DNA of 64,000 nucleotides from Psilocybe azurescens (lineage: Eukaryota; Basidiomycota; Agaricomycetes; Agaricales; Agrocybaceae): contig JAJIRX010000876.1 in the NCBI GenBank assembly GCA_023853785.1, positions 124,001 through 188,000 of the forward strand. The letters are read 5' to 3'. Of this stretch, positions 22,036-34,880 are shown in pieces (position 1 is the stretch's first letter; each line of letters opens with the position of its first letter). The notes beneath the pieces were generated by a model. The model searched no databases, was not told the DNA's origin, and saw nothing but the letters and a program-made list of their open reading frames with translations. Both the position numbers and the translations under genes were made by a program.

Positions 22036-24119
22036 TCCCTAAATGTCAATTTCATAGCCTTATGGAATGAATGCAGATCTATACTTGGTCTTAAGCGCAG
22101 TTGGTGTTTGTAATTCGCAGTACCAGAGTCATTGATACGATGGACTGCAACGGTGGATACAAGACTTGACGGTACGAAAATAGTGATGCTTACTCAAATC
22201 ATATTACGCATAGATCACGACTGTATACAGAGTGGGTGTAAATCCACGACTAAGCATGACGCCAACTGTCACTCTTATCAGCCCGCCGAAACATGATACC
22301 AATCTTGCATCAATACTACGATCTACTAATAGTCCTAGTAGTCAATTAAAATTGCGTTGTGCAATAGTGGTAATCTCCATACTTACTATATATACAAATA
22401 CATCGCTCTAGCTCCTAGACAACGAAATTTACGACGTGAAAATCTAGCTAGTAAAGCAGCAGTGCGACACGCGTGCATGTCAATAAGGGGTTTCACGGTC
22501 GGCTATTTTCGACTTTTTTGGCGTCTGTTTTTGATGTCTTTTGACATCTCAAAAAAGACTCTGTTTTTTCAACTATCCAAAAACGGCTCCCCTCCTTTTA
22601 CATCAATTTTTCGTTCGTTTTTCACTTTTGTTCGCTTTTTTTGCGCACTCCACTGCAGATATTTTAAAAATGACTCAAAACGGCCAGAAAATGCGACCGT
22701 TAATTTATACTTGGAGTGCGATCCTGCAACCATTCATTCATATTTCCGTATGACTATGAACGCCATCTGAGCGTCTCAACCGGAATGTCTACTGTAAGCT
22801 GTGGCAGTGAGTGGCTTGCGGAATCCATATGTCAATGTAAGCCTATGCTCTTCGTCTTCGATGTTCATTGCAATCTGACCACTAATTTGCATCTTTTATG
22901 GCTGCCGTCTGACGAGCCTGGTACATAGCAACCTTTCCTTTTGTTAAGAATGTCGTTGTTCATCTGAATCTTGACACCGTGGTTTAGAAGAGATTTCACG
23001 CCTAATGACGTTCTGATACTAGAACGCGTGTATTTTTACCGGTCTGACTTCCAACAACTTTTGTCTTTTAGGTCGACTCGTACGCGTGCACATAATTTGG
23101 TGGTTTATTATCTTTAAAGCATCACTCATTGTATTTGGGATTATAGCAGCCTTGGTAGCTTGGACGCGCATGAAAACACTGCCAAGATTTTGGTTCAAAT
23201 GATCAACTAGTCCAGCTTCTGTCTATTTCTCAATGATATCATTCCTAGCGACTACGTATGTGGAACTGACTCCGAAATCATTGAAAGACGCTTATTGTAT
23301 CCATGTCAAGCACGGTAGTGCTGAAGTGCTGAAGGTGAGTACACCATTGCATATTGCAGATGTCCAGTTGGGCGTCGAAGCGAAACGGTACAGAGCCAGC
23401 CTCTTTGTCCGATATCGAATTGCTGAGACATCCATATTTATGAAATACAATGTGAATGTCATTTAATTAGATCAGCGTTAGACCTGCAAATTTCTTGTGT
23501 GTACAAATGTACACTCCCCTCATTCTGTAATCTGCACCAATCTCGATTCTCAGCAGAAACTGTGCTTCTACTGCGTCAGGAAATGCTTGAGCTATGTTTG
23601 GAACTCGAGGAAGCGTAAGTCACCGGGACTTGCCATTCAAATTCTAATTTCCTGGTAGGTTTCTATTCCAGACCCTTGACTGAGGCTCCTCCCCCAGATC
23701 CATTGGTCGTTTTAATTTGGAGGGGGTATCTGCGTGGTGGCGAAGTAGAGTCTAATAGAGGGCCATGTTCCGATATGATTTCTTCCCATCATTGAGCTGT
23801 GATTTTGAGTTTAGGTTCTGACTTTTGATTTTGAGTTTTTGATAAGACTACGGCGAATGATGGCAGGGTGTCCGATGATGACGATGAGTTCGTCGGCGAC
23901 ATTGACAGTTTCTCGGTCACGGGGCCCAATGTTCACTCGAACCAACTGCGCTCGCCGCTTGCGTTCTAGTTGCCATCTCTGTCAAATCTCTGTTAGCCTT
24001 TTCACTTGACCCGTATTTCTTCTTCGTACTCGAGTACTGCATCAGAAATCCCCATACTAAGTCTACGAGAGTAGAGCTGAGACCAACAATCTTGTGACTC
24101 CCGAGCCGAGTTCCCTAAA
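22036..24119. other. Intergenic and upstream region of the F-box-like gene
   Basis: No gene supported. Homopolymer-rich T tracts at 22500-22680. The last 220 bp (from 23896) are the leader/promoter region that was duplicated into the transposon tract at 11.9 kb. Confidence 0.4.
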
Positions 24120-26709
24120 ATGTCTGATCTTGCCGCTGCTTCTCCCAGTCCCAGTCCCAGTGCTAGTGCTAGTGCGAGTACACCGAGCACAGGCAACACC
24201 ACACTAAGTGCCAACACCAGCACCAGCACCAACACAGATCACACCCCGAATACACGTCCGGCCCCAGTCCTCGTCCTGGACGTCATCTTCCGAATCACGC
24301 AGCTCATCCTCACAGACTTCGCAGACTACGCGCTGCTCGCGCGCTGTGCGCGAGTGAGCTGGGCGTTCAACGATGCGGCGTCAAGGATGCTTTATGAGAG
24401 GGTTGTGTTGGCCCCGTCTCTGTCGACGACCAGAGGTGGGGGTGGAGGGAGAGGCACGCGGCGGTGCTTGATTTGAGGGACAGGGGCGATGGGATCCCGG
24501 TGGGTGTTGGTTTTGATTTAATGCGCCTTCCGCTTCCGTTTTGTGTGCTTGTCGTGGATTATCGACTCTCGAGTCGTACGCGTTTACTCCTCCATCCATG
24601 CACACTATGCTGTCGCATGAAACTACTCTAGTGTTACATTTCCATCCTTCTGGCAGGCCACGATGATCTTCTCGCATTTCGTACATTACATTTACGATCC
24701 ATTCTTTCGTCTGTTACGCAGAAAACATCCAACTTCGACTCTGCGTGTCTTCCCAAATACGCGCCGTACGTGATCTCGCTCGAAATTAGCGGTACGTAAC
24801 TTGGCTTTAACCCCATTCTCTTCCATGCGGCAAATGTCCACTACTAAAACATCGCGTGTCTTCCCATTCCCCTGATCTGATTTAACTCCAATATCTCGTC
24901 GCCAATGTCTAAAAATAAAATAAACTATTGTCACCGCCGCAGGATACATCTCCCCGCGCCCGCCCCCGCGGAACACCCTCCCCGCTAAAATCGCGGCCGC
25001 GCTCCCCTATTCGTCAACCTCGCGCGTGTGCAGCTCACACCGCTCATCTACCCTCGCCGCACTTCGCGGAAGCGTGTGTGCCGCTCTTGCGCGGGCTGCC
25101 CGTGCTGGTGGAGGTGTGTGTCGGGCCGGCGTGCACGGCGGAGGATGTGGGTGCGGAGGCGCTTGTGCATGTTGGCACGGGGGCGGTAGGATGCTGAGTA
25201 GGCTAAAGAGGCTGACGCTCGTGAGCCCTGGGAGGCGGATCCTGCAGCTCCTTCCTGACTGGCTGGAGCGGCTCGCGGGGAGCTTGACCGAGCTGCATTT
25301 GAAAGTACGTTATCGTGATCATTCCATTCACGTCCTGTCTGTCCGAATCATCTTCGCATATACGCGTACTCGTACTGATGACCTTGATGCATTTTATCTT
25401 TATTTCCATGCACGCACACACATAAAACAAAAACAAAATAAAAAACCAAAAACACAGGATAATTGTGGTTCCGTCACACCGGGCGTGCTGCGCTCGTTCG
25501 TGCCGCATGTGGCGGGGACGCTGACGGGGCTGACGCTCGGCCTCTCGTACTCGCTCACGAACCAGGACGTGTTCGACTTCGTCGCGCAGCTCGAGTGCCT
25601 GGAGCGCCTGCATCTGCGGTATTATTGGGCAAGTGGCCACTTTCCTACAACATTATTTTGCTTTTGTCTTTGAGATTCCTTTTCAAGAACTATAATGCTG
25701 ACCCCGCGCACACCGCAGAACAGCAACTCAAGCACCCGGCGCGCGTACCGGCTCTCCGCGCGCTGCGTGCCTTCACCGCGTCGTACACCACCGTCCGCAC
25801 GCGCGCGGAGGCGGACAGGCTCGACGCGTGGGTGCGGTGGGTCGTTGGCGGCTCGCCCAACCTCGAAGCTCTGCACATGAAAAGCGACGCAGACTCCGAC
25901 TCGGGCGAGCGCGGTCCATACATCTCGCACGATGCGCTTGTGGACCACATCGTCAGCAAGCACGCGGGAGCACTGAAGGTGCTGAGTATGAAGGAAGCGT
26001 GTGCGTGTGTGCGGAAGGATAAGATGCGCGTTTTGTTGGAGCGCTGTGGACGTGTTGAGAGGTTGGAGGTGCGGGTGTCGGAGGGTGCGCTTGTGAGTTG
26101 TTTTGTGGGTTTTCTCTTGTTTTTGGCTTTCATTTTTTATATACTTTGCTTTGGTTTTCTTTCGTTCCTTTCTCTACTTTTCTTGCTATTTCAGACCAAT
26201 CACGATTTCTCCTTCCTTGCGCTCAAATTTATTTTTTTCTTTTTCCCTTTCAGGCGCTCTTTGCGGAACATCCCTTCGAGCTGCGCCATCTACGATCTGC
26301 CTCCTTCCACATATGCAACGCGGCTCGGCAGCTGCAGCTGCGGCGCTTCGAGGTGGACGCGTACGACGCGCTAGCTACGGATATCATGAACAAGTATCGG
26401 CCGTCGCTGAGGCGCCTTGCGGTGAATGGGACTGTGTGGGAGGTGAGTGTTGGTTCGCTGCTCTCCCTGCTGTTTTTGTTTTGCTGAGCTCGAGTGCGAG
26501 CGCTGGCTTCGCTTCGCTGCGTTCTTGGAGCTTGCCCTTCGCTCGTGCTCTCCTGCTTACGCTCAATTTCTTTTCTTTTCTTTTTTTTTGTATAGGCTTC
26601 ATGTGTCCCAGATATCGATTTGGAGGGCAGCGGCAGTTTGATTCAGACGGTCGTCGCGAGGAGAGCTGAGATATTGGTGCCTCCGTGGGATAGAAAATCG
26701 AGCGAGTGA
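24120..26709 (+). CDS. F-box-like / leucine-rich-repeat-like protein
   Basis: Starts at ATG 24120 with a Ser/Pro/Thr-rich leader (ASPSPSPSASAS), then an F-box-like helical segment (FRITQLILTDFADYALLARC, WAFNDAASRMLYERV). The rest has irregular leucine-rich repeats as in the many basidiomycete F-box/LRR proteins (RLKRLTLVSPGRRIL, LTELHLK, LTGLTLGLSY, LKVLSMKEAC). Such proteins recruit substrates to SCF ubiquitin ligases; the substrate is unknown. Likely exons: 24120-24435, 24657-24791, 24943-25304, 25458-25632, 25719-26092, 26254-26442, 26596-26709, about 555 residues, stop TGA 26707-26709. Exon 3 reads sensibly only if one base is added at each of three short runs (TT 25010-25011, CCC 25051-25053, GG 25189-25190). 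The three shifts cancel, returning to the original frame. Confidence 0.72.
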
Positions 26710-28890
26710 TAAAATTTGTAGGCGTTGATTACATGCAGTGTATCGTTCAATAAATCAAATCCTCCTCCTCCTCCTCCTCCTTCCAGTCCATCCACAATTT
26801 TTTTTCCCGCTAGATTAATTAGGCTACTATTGCGGTGACTTCGTGTACATACAACGAACGTCATTGACCTGTCAAACGGAATGATGATCCCTGGGGCCTA
26901 AGGCCTGATCAATTGCAGCAATCGCATCTCCGTCTCGTCTCTCAATCCACTATCCACTCCACCCGCGAAGAAAAGAATCCTGAGAAAAGACGCAGGAAGG
27001 AAGAAGAAAAAGAAAAAAAGAAGCGATGACAGTGAGCTCCGAGTCGAGTCGGGTTCGAGTAAATATAGAAAGTAGTACGCGTCGCGTCGGCGCCACCCCG
27101 CTGCCTGTCCCTGCTGGGCGACTCCGACGGACACTCGACTTCGACTTCGACTTCGATGTTATGTTTACGGCCGAAAATCCGACCCGACAGGATATGATAG
27201 GATGGGCGGTACTATAGGGTGGGGGTCGACGACGGACAGTCGGTTTTTGTATTCTGTATTATATTACATATCTTGTAACAGATAGGTGGCCCCGACTTCA
27301 ACTTCAACCCCGCTATGTACTGTCTCTGCAAAACAAAACAAAAACATCCTGCATCAGTGAGTCAATCCGTACAACATCGACGACCTTGCCTTGGCTCTCC
27401 GAGTCGAAGACAGGAATTCGGATAGGAGGTAAATTGAATGCAAGGACATACATTGAGTGGCATGCGACTCCGCTGACGTCGTTCCCATAATTGACAGTGG
27501 CTGTTCCGCATCTCGTGCAGACCCGGACCCGGACTCGGACTCCTGAGCGTCTGCGTGTTCCCGCTGCTTCTTTTCCTCGTTCGCTATGCGGAGCCTGCCC
27601 AGTGTAGACCGTGGTCGGGTGGGTAGTGCACACGAGATGAGGCAAAGTGACAGTACGGAAAAAGAAAAGCAAAAGAGAAGAGGAACATAGTCAGTGACTA
27701 GCCTTCACATATTAATGTCAATAGTAGCAATAAGGTCCCGCAGTGATGCAAAAAGCAGTAGACATATTCGCTTGCCATAGCGTGTCCCATGCATGAATAG
27801 CCAATTTTGTACATGTGCGCCACATAGCAGACAAGGGCGAATAATGGCGCGCGGGAGCCGATTCAGAGCCGCGAGGCTGGCCATCCCCGAATCATGGGCG
27901 GGTAGCGAGTCATTGCCACACAATATGGTAGGTATATGCAGGATGTAAACTCTACAAGCGGCTTGCCTTGCAGAAGACAACAACAGTAACCCCACTCACC
28001 TATTTCTAGCGGAAAGAATGCGAAGCGTCCGCTCGCGCTCGGATGCCGTCATGCTCGTCCAATTGCCTATCCTCGAGAGCGTCTGGCCAGGATAAGAAAT
28101 CGCCACGCAAGTTATAGTATAACCCGAACCCAAAGTTAACGTCGTATGAATCGATCAGTGTTTGCGGTATAGCCAAGTCCAGTCAGCCATTGCCATTTGA
28201 GTTTTTGGATGAGATTCGAAGCGGGAGTCAAGAAAATATATAATAAAAAAGGAGAATGAGATCGAAGGTCAGTGTCAATTGAAAAAAAAAGATTAGTTGA
28301 AATAAAAAGGACTACAAACTCCGTCGCTGTTGACCACCATAGGACCCAGATCGTCCAATTTTATTGGTTGAAGGGTTTCATTATCGAGTTTGGGTGCGGT
28401 GCCACTAGTACTTTGCTGGGAAATACCGGCTTGATTTTGACTATCGTCCATGATTTACAGTACTTAGCGAACAGAGAGTATGCGAAAACGAGAGCGAAGT
28501 GAAAAGATAACAGTGAAATGTGGGAAAGAGGATCATATGCCAGTGGTTGCATGTACAATAAATATAATAATTCCTCTGCGGCCTCCAGAACATTCCAGAA
28601 AAGAAAACACCCGCTTAAAGAAATACAGCGAGAAAGAAATTAAGTTCACGAAAGGGGAATGTCTGTTTTGTTTTTGTTTTTGTTTTTGGGAGAGAAAAGG
28701 AAAAGAGAGCTGTTTCGAAGTTTGAACGATGGTCGATGAGACATTAATGAAAAGCAGTAACCCTGTAGGATGAAATGGGTACCCCATGACAAGGGACAGT
28801 AGGTTGTCAAATCAATTTAGGCAAGGAGCGCGAAAGGTTGAGGTTGATATGCGATGCTACCTCGCCTCATGGGCATCGACGGAGTTCATA
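26710..28890. other. Intergenic with simple repeats
   Basis: Contains (CCT)n at about 26758-26781, a GACTTC hexamer repeat at about 27129-27155, and (TTTTTG)n at about 28665-28687. Open frames on the reverse strand at 27313-27995 show no motif. Confidence 0.45.
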
Positions 28891-31264
28891 TCATGAGTCG
28901 AGTTCTAATCTTGCTTGGTTAATAATGTTGGAAAAGTTTGATGATCGAGGTTTTATGGAGCACTTGAAGGGCTTAGGATGGCTGCGAGAGTGATGAATAG
29001 AATAATAAAAGAAGAGAAAAAGGCACGGACAAGCATCAGGAGGTCTGAAAAATAACGGTATAATGATAAATAAGGACTCACCGGACGAATCCATGGGTAA
29101 ATTCGTATTTGGGGTTACCGACCTCGTTGCCGTGTTCGTCCAATACCTTGGAGATATCGAAGGCCGATACAATGGCTGCGGCCATAGTCCAATAACTAGC
29201 TTCTGCGAGATGTCTGCCGGGACATATCCTGTATTGTGGGGTGTTAGATTATCGATTGAATGAAATGATAGGATGATTTACCTTCGTCCAAAACCGAATA
29301 TAACCCCTAGAGGATCGGGCAGAGTTTCGTCATCGAGATAACGTTGCGGTCGGAACACATCAGGTTCATTACAGTCTCGTAAGATAGCACTTGTGGCGAA
29401 ATGACTTGTCAGCTGGGATAGTTGAGCCCTAGTATCGGTAAGAGCTCACTATATATTTGCCATGACGATTGTTCCTTTTGGGATGTAGAAGTTTCGGTAG
29501 AAGTCATCCTCCATGAGCCGATGGGGCATTCCGAGAGGTACCATAGGACTCCAACTTCCCAAAAGTATTGTCCAGTCAGCCATCGCGCTGAATGGTAAGG
29601 GAAAAGTCTCCTGCGTACCGAAGAACCTCCTTCAAGACGCAATCGAAATATGGAAGAGAAGGCCTATCGTCGAGATTAGGCAGGCGATGTTGTCCTACTA
29701 CCATATCTATCTCTTCCTGCGCCTTTTTGAATTCGTGCGGGTTGAGAACCATGGCAAGAACGAACGTATGCATGGAGGCGATGGTCTGAGATGAAATGTA
29801 TTCAGCTTCGTCTTATTCTATTCCCGGACACTTCTTAAACTTGCCGTATCCTCAGCCGCTGCGATAGAGGGAAGGACGCGTGATCAATTACGATGATGCA
29901 GCGAAAGGAGAAAGAGAGACTAAAAGACTCATACCAGCGAGCAGCGTTCCAGCCGACCCTTTGATATCCTCCTCGTCTTCAGGCGCAATAGAGCCGTCAG
30001 AATCGCGATGGTCATCGAGCAGCGTCGAAGTGTACGACGGAACAGCGGTTCCTGATCTCTGGATAACCAATGAATGCGAATCCCTGCGCCACACATGTCT
30101 TTTCTAAGCCGAGAAATCTGACATACCATGTCGGTCTTGACTTGTTCGAATGGTATATCCATCATCGCTTCAACTGCTTTCCGGCATTCTAAAGCCTTGA
30201 TTTTGAAAGTTGAAAATGGCGCCCAGGTGGGTATGTGTCTGATGTTACCTCTGATGTTAGTAGTCCTATATTTCAGGCAGATGCAAGAAGCTTGCCTCAT
30301 AAGAGGAAAGAAATCGACCATATTGGCGGCTGCAGAGCCTGCTTCTACTGTAAGGGTACCAGCACGCTCCGCTGATCGTAGAAACAGAAAAGAATCAGTG
30401 CACTGTTATATATTCGCATAAGCCAGCACACACCTAATTGAACGAAAAGGTCGTCGACAGAGACTACGTCATATCCATAAGTAATTTTCAAGATAGTTCC
30501 CGCAGCATAGCTAGACAAATACTACAGTGTAAGGTCATCGTTTATTGACTGCAAAAATTTATTACCGTCTAAAATGATCGACGAAAGAATCGGGGGTTTG
30601 CGACATCGCCTCCAGAAGAATTATTGTTTCCTTTATTTGGAGAGGTCGGAATGCGGCAACGGCCCGGTGATTGAACACTTGGTTTATGAATCGACGATGC
30701 TTTCTGAATCGAGGCCCACTAGGCCGCAGCGATAAATGCGCATAAAGAGGCACGAGCAAAAGGCAAACGTACTATCTCACATGCGTGGAGGCACTGCTCC
30801 AGCCCATTCTAAAATTGTCGTATTTCAGTGATAAATATGGAAGACGTGGAACGAGGAAAAAATAGATGACGAACAGTTCTGACAAAAGTACAAAGCGAGG
30901 TCTATCTGAATATATGGCACTTCTTCTATCAAGTAAGTCCCTGGCGGCTTGGAGACTGTTTAGAACGAGCATTGGTTGGGCAAAAACCCTGACATATACG
31001 ACATCGCCTAATATGGTCTCAGTGCCGGGCTTCTATACTGAACATCCAACTCACCGTATTGTGCCCCCACTCAGTAAACACCTCTTCCATCTGATCAGTA
31101 GGCATTTGTAAAGCGTTTCCGATTATCGGCAGTGGCTTAGGCCCTGGAGGCAGGTTGTTACTAGAAGGTGAAAATGTCCGATAGGCAAGAATGGCAGATA
31201 GAAAAATGGCCGCGCCAAAGGCGTTCTCCATAGACAGAAACCAGGAAAGTAAAGAAAGACCCAT
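28891..31264 (-). CDS. Cytochrome P450 monooxygenase
   Basis: Haem-thiolate monooxygenase of the ER membrane, microsomal class E type. An N-terminal anchor ([11 protein letters not shown]…[13 protein letters not shown]) precedes the proline-rich hinge [14 protein letters not shown]. Then come [15 protein letters not shown] residues, [20 protein letters not shown] (C-helix), the I-helix AAEDTT, KEVLR (ExxR), the segment [17 protein letters not shown], and the haem loop [16 protein letters not shown] with the cysteine ligand. It ends …QARLELDS at TGA 28891-28893. About ten introns are needed. The one splitting AAEDT from TIASMHTF (29844-29786) has a GC donor (GCAAGT) and keeps phase only that way. 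In-frame alternative starts lie at 31378 and 31231; 31264 keeps a whole membrane anchor. The substrate cannot be inferred. It resembles the large O-methylsterigmatocystin oxidoreductase-like group expanded in basidiomycetes. Confidence 0.93.
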
Positions 31265-31378
31265 AATGAAGGGCGACAAGAAATGAGGGGAAGCGCGAGT
31301 TAACAAGTCTGTCGAGTAGAAAAGGGGCGCCTTTATAACAGGTCCCGCTGGATTTTTTTGACAGGTGGCAATATCCAT

Positions 31379-34300
31379 ATCGCCAAAATAGAAATCGAAA
31401 ATTATAGTTTGAGCAGGCTGTCACAGACAGGGTCATCGGTGTGTCCTTTCTGAGGGCACTCGTGATAACTCATATCAGGGAGGAGGACCTAAGTGAAAAC
31501 ACGGACCGAGAAGAACACAAACGGAACTACACTGCTTGGACACTGCCGTTCTAAGCGCAGATAGCGAAATCCCGTCGTGAAAATGTGGCAGAAATGACGT
31601 AGAACGGGGGTGCGAAGGCAAAATCTGACGCTTGCCGCGAAAACGGTTGAATGGTGAAGGTCCGAAAGATAGAATAGGCATGGCTTGCGGTATGTCAAGT
31701 CAGCTCAAGAAGCTGCTACTGGACAAAGGAAGGGCACGTTCATATATACCTTGGTTCTTTTGTCCCTTTCGTCTGCCGTTGATGGCCTGATGAAAAGAGA
31801 TAACTTCACAAGGAAGGTTATGAGAAGATGAAAACCCCCGATCTTGTCGCTCTCCTGATAGACCATACGGGAAGTTATCGAACTTCCGACCCCAAGGAGC
31901 TGACTGAAAAACTATCCTTTATGGCAAAAAATGGCTGGAGTACGGTTGGAGTAGTTTTATTTGCATTGAATTTCCCAAGAATCGTCCTAAAATTGTAGCT
32001 TTAACATCGTTTCAAGTTTCGTGAACCATGGGATTATCCGCATGAAATTGAACAAGATAGTCGTCGACAAGTCTAAAATTGTGGACCCAGAATATCTGTG
32101 TAGAGGATTTTTGGTCGAGAAGCGGTCAAATCGGGGTGGGATTCAAATTGAACATGAGAATATTGAGGTTCGAGATTCAATGGTAAAACCATTAACAACA
32201 AAACGAACATTTATTTTCAAAATAGCTTCTCATCACGTGAACTTGATATGAAGCCAACGCGAAGGGAAAGGAGTTGGCAATTGGCAAGGAGCCTGGAGGC
32301 CTGCCAGAGAAGCCTTGTAGTATGCATATTTAAATGTAAATGTTTCCCAGTAATCTTCTTGGAATCTTATATTGAAAAATGCAGTCTTGAACAAGTACAA
32401 CCAAAAGGTTGCCAAAGGGGAGAGGACACTGTACAAGTATAGTGTTGATTTACAGGGTCTCACGACATGCCACTCTCCGGACCAAGTCTATCTGCTATCG
32501 GATTGTCTTTGTAAATTTTGTTGACAGGACGACGGTATAAATTCATAGTCATAAATTTGAAACTATGTAATCAAGATGGCTGGTCTATTCTAGGCTTGCA
32601 GTATTTTACCGTTACGTCAATGTAGCATGTACGAGTACTGTAATATGTTTCCCTCATCTTCCCAAGCCTATCTGGCCTTATGCCCGATTACCGGTCAGGT
32701 GCCCTTCTATACCTGGAATTCGGTGCTTCCGAGGTATACCCATGTGCAAATAACACCCCGATCTAACAACGAGCCCGGTCAATTTGAGTGTTCGAGAGCC
32801 GAGAAGATTGTCTGGAGCTGAGTCAAAACTTCACTGGAAAATGGGTGAGCTCTCTATTCTTTCTCACAACCAGTAAGTACTTGAGTTCCAATGACTGACT
32901 TGCAATTGCGTCATGCCTCATGAGAGCTATCGTTCCTCAAATAGAATTGTATGTATTCCAACCGCATGATGTGGCGTTATTCTAGACAGCCTTTCGGGAC
33001 CGACATTCCTCTTTCTTCACTAGAAAAGCCACATTCACCAGAGTGCCTGTGAGCCTTCGATCACGGCTCAGCATGACCTGTCCGGTGTCAAGAGTCAATT
33101 TGTCTTGATAAGTGACACCCAGGAGGAAGAAGATTACTAACTAGCGTCTTTTAATATACTTGCATAACGCTAGCCAGGTATGGACATTTAGGCTCACTGT
33201 AAACTCGTTGTGATCTCCTATTTTATCGAGGACTCCAATTTCTGGCAGTCAAAGAAAAAAATCAAATGCAGACTAAAGCCACAACGCATTGGATCAGGCG
33301 CTAGTACGATGAATTGATCAAATTTTCAACAGGCGCCGCACCTAGAAAAATTTGGAGCGTCATTACAGGTAGTCAAACATCCTATCCGGATGCGATGAGC
33401 TAAGTAAGTTAAGCTAGTTTGATTGTTCCAAAAATTGAACTTGGTGAATGGCGATCATTAAGTGACTATCGAAATAAAATCCCGAGAACGTCGATCATCC
33501 TTCCGAGGTTATAGGCTTGCGCCACAATGAGGAATAGAGTGATTTGGCGACGTCCTAGAGACGTCCATGAACATCGAGCAGTATGGCTTTAAAAGCCGTC
33601 TGCTGTGCCTTGTTACTTAAGGACCTGAAGTTCGATTTATTTCTGTCAGAATAGAGCCCATGGCCAGGGTACACCCTTTGGATTGCATGTACATGCGATG
33701 GTTCTTCTGCCGTTGATCGTTCAACGCTACTCTCAATCACTCTAATAGGCGTTAGCGTGCGGACCGATATCAAAGACACGAAATTTTGTCATAGTGGATG
33801 GGTGTACATTATCTGAGAGGATAAATATAGAACAGCCTACCACTCGCGTGACCATTGACGCCAAAACGCCATTGCCTTGAAGAATAAAAAATAGGGTACA
33901 TATCGGTGCCAGCTGAGAGTCTATTCATCTGGTTGACAGCGTCGGATTTGCTTTAAAAGCTATTGGGGTGAGGTATACCATTGCATCGTGTATGGGGGAT
34001 TTAAGAAACTTCCACAGCGCTAAAATAGACCATTTACTCATACCGAAGCCCCGCGTGGCCGGGAGCCCTAAGTATAGCTCCATTGAGCCACGTACCGGAA
34101 GCAGAGCATGTTACCGAAGAACAAAGTTGTCCCGGGCATCTACGTTATAGAAACAAAAACTAACATTGGTATACAGCCAAGACTCGAACGAGTGTCTTAG
34201 CACTGGCTCAGTCCAAGTCTCTGCAATGACGCACTGACAACCCAGTACGTAGAACCTCTATTCAACAGCTAGCTTTCATCAGGCTCTTACCCGAAGGCCG

Positions 34301-34799
34301 GCCAATATCGTGGCCCGTAGCATGAGAGACTGGGACGACCACTAAGCCCACGAGGTTAAGGAATGGCCGACACTGCTTGTATTCTCACCGCCTCGTCCCA
34401 TGCATCTTCCTAGGACCATCATGGAAATTATTGCAACTCTCGTTGGCACACTGGATGGCAAAACTGCCCAGAATACCAGAACAAGCAGCTGCGGCGGGTC
34501 CGGTTGTCGAGGAATTTGTCACCATAGACTGTATTGGTCAGACTCTACGTTTTCAAGCTTGTTGAAAATTTCCGAAAGCGTTTATGCCATATCGTAATAT
34601 CTAAAACCCACTCCCAAGCGGATATAGTCAGATGGAGTTACAAAGATACCTCATGCCACCAGCAGGTATCAAACACGGCAGAGAAAACAAAGAGAGCAAA
34701 AGAAAGACTTCCCTTTGGAGCTTAGAAAGTAAGAAGCTAGCATTTCGAGGGCCTTGGAAAGGGCGGTAGACCCAACGGCATCCCAATTAGTTGGTACTA
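31379..34799. other. Long intergenic stretch without a supported gene
   Basis: About 3.4 kb. Open frames of 60-76 codons exist on both strands (for example reverse strand 33555-33779), but none shows conserved motifs or a convincing exon chain. A perfect short palindrome ACTCGAACGAGT lies near 34182. Possibly the long upstream region of the P450 gene plus a decayed gene. Confidence 0.35.
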
Positions 34800-34880
34800 T
34801 TTGGCGCTTTCCAACTCCGTGTTAAGAGTGACAGTGGGTTCAAGGTCCAAGGACGGGACATTGACCTCTCGAAGCCTCTT

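Noticed and set aside
25570..25720. A GC-AG intron in the F-box-like gene
   Set aside because: A standard GT donor three bases downstream (25633) restores phase (…YYWAK|QQLKHP…), so no unusual splice is needed.
25690..26133. Long reverse-strand frames within the F-box-like gene
   Set aside because: GC-rich coding DNA produces antisense frames; the forward strand has splice sites and leucine-rich pattern.
34160..34270. tRNA-like GTTCGAGTC on the reverse strand
   Set aside because: The candidate T-arm cannot pair and no acceptor stem or A box fits; the motif is part of a short palindrome (ACTCGAACGAGT).
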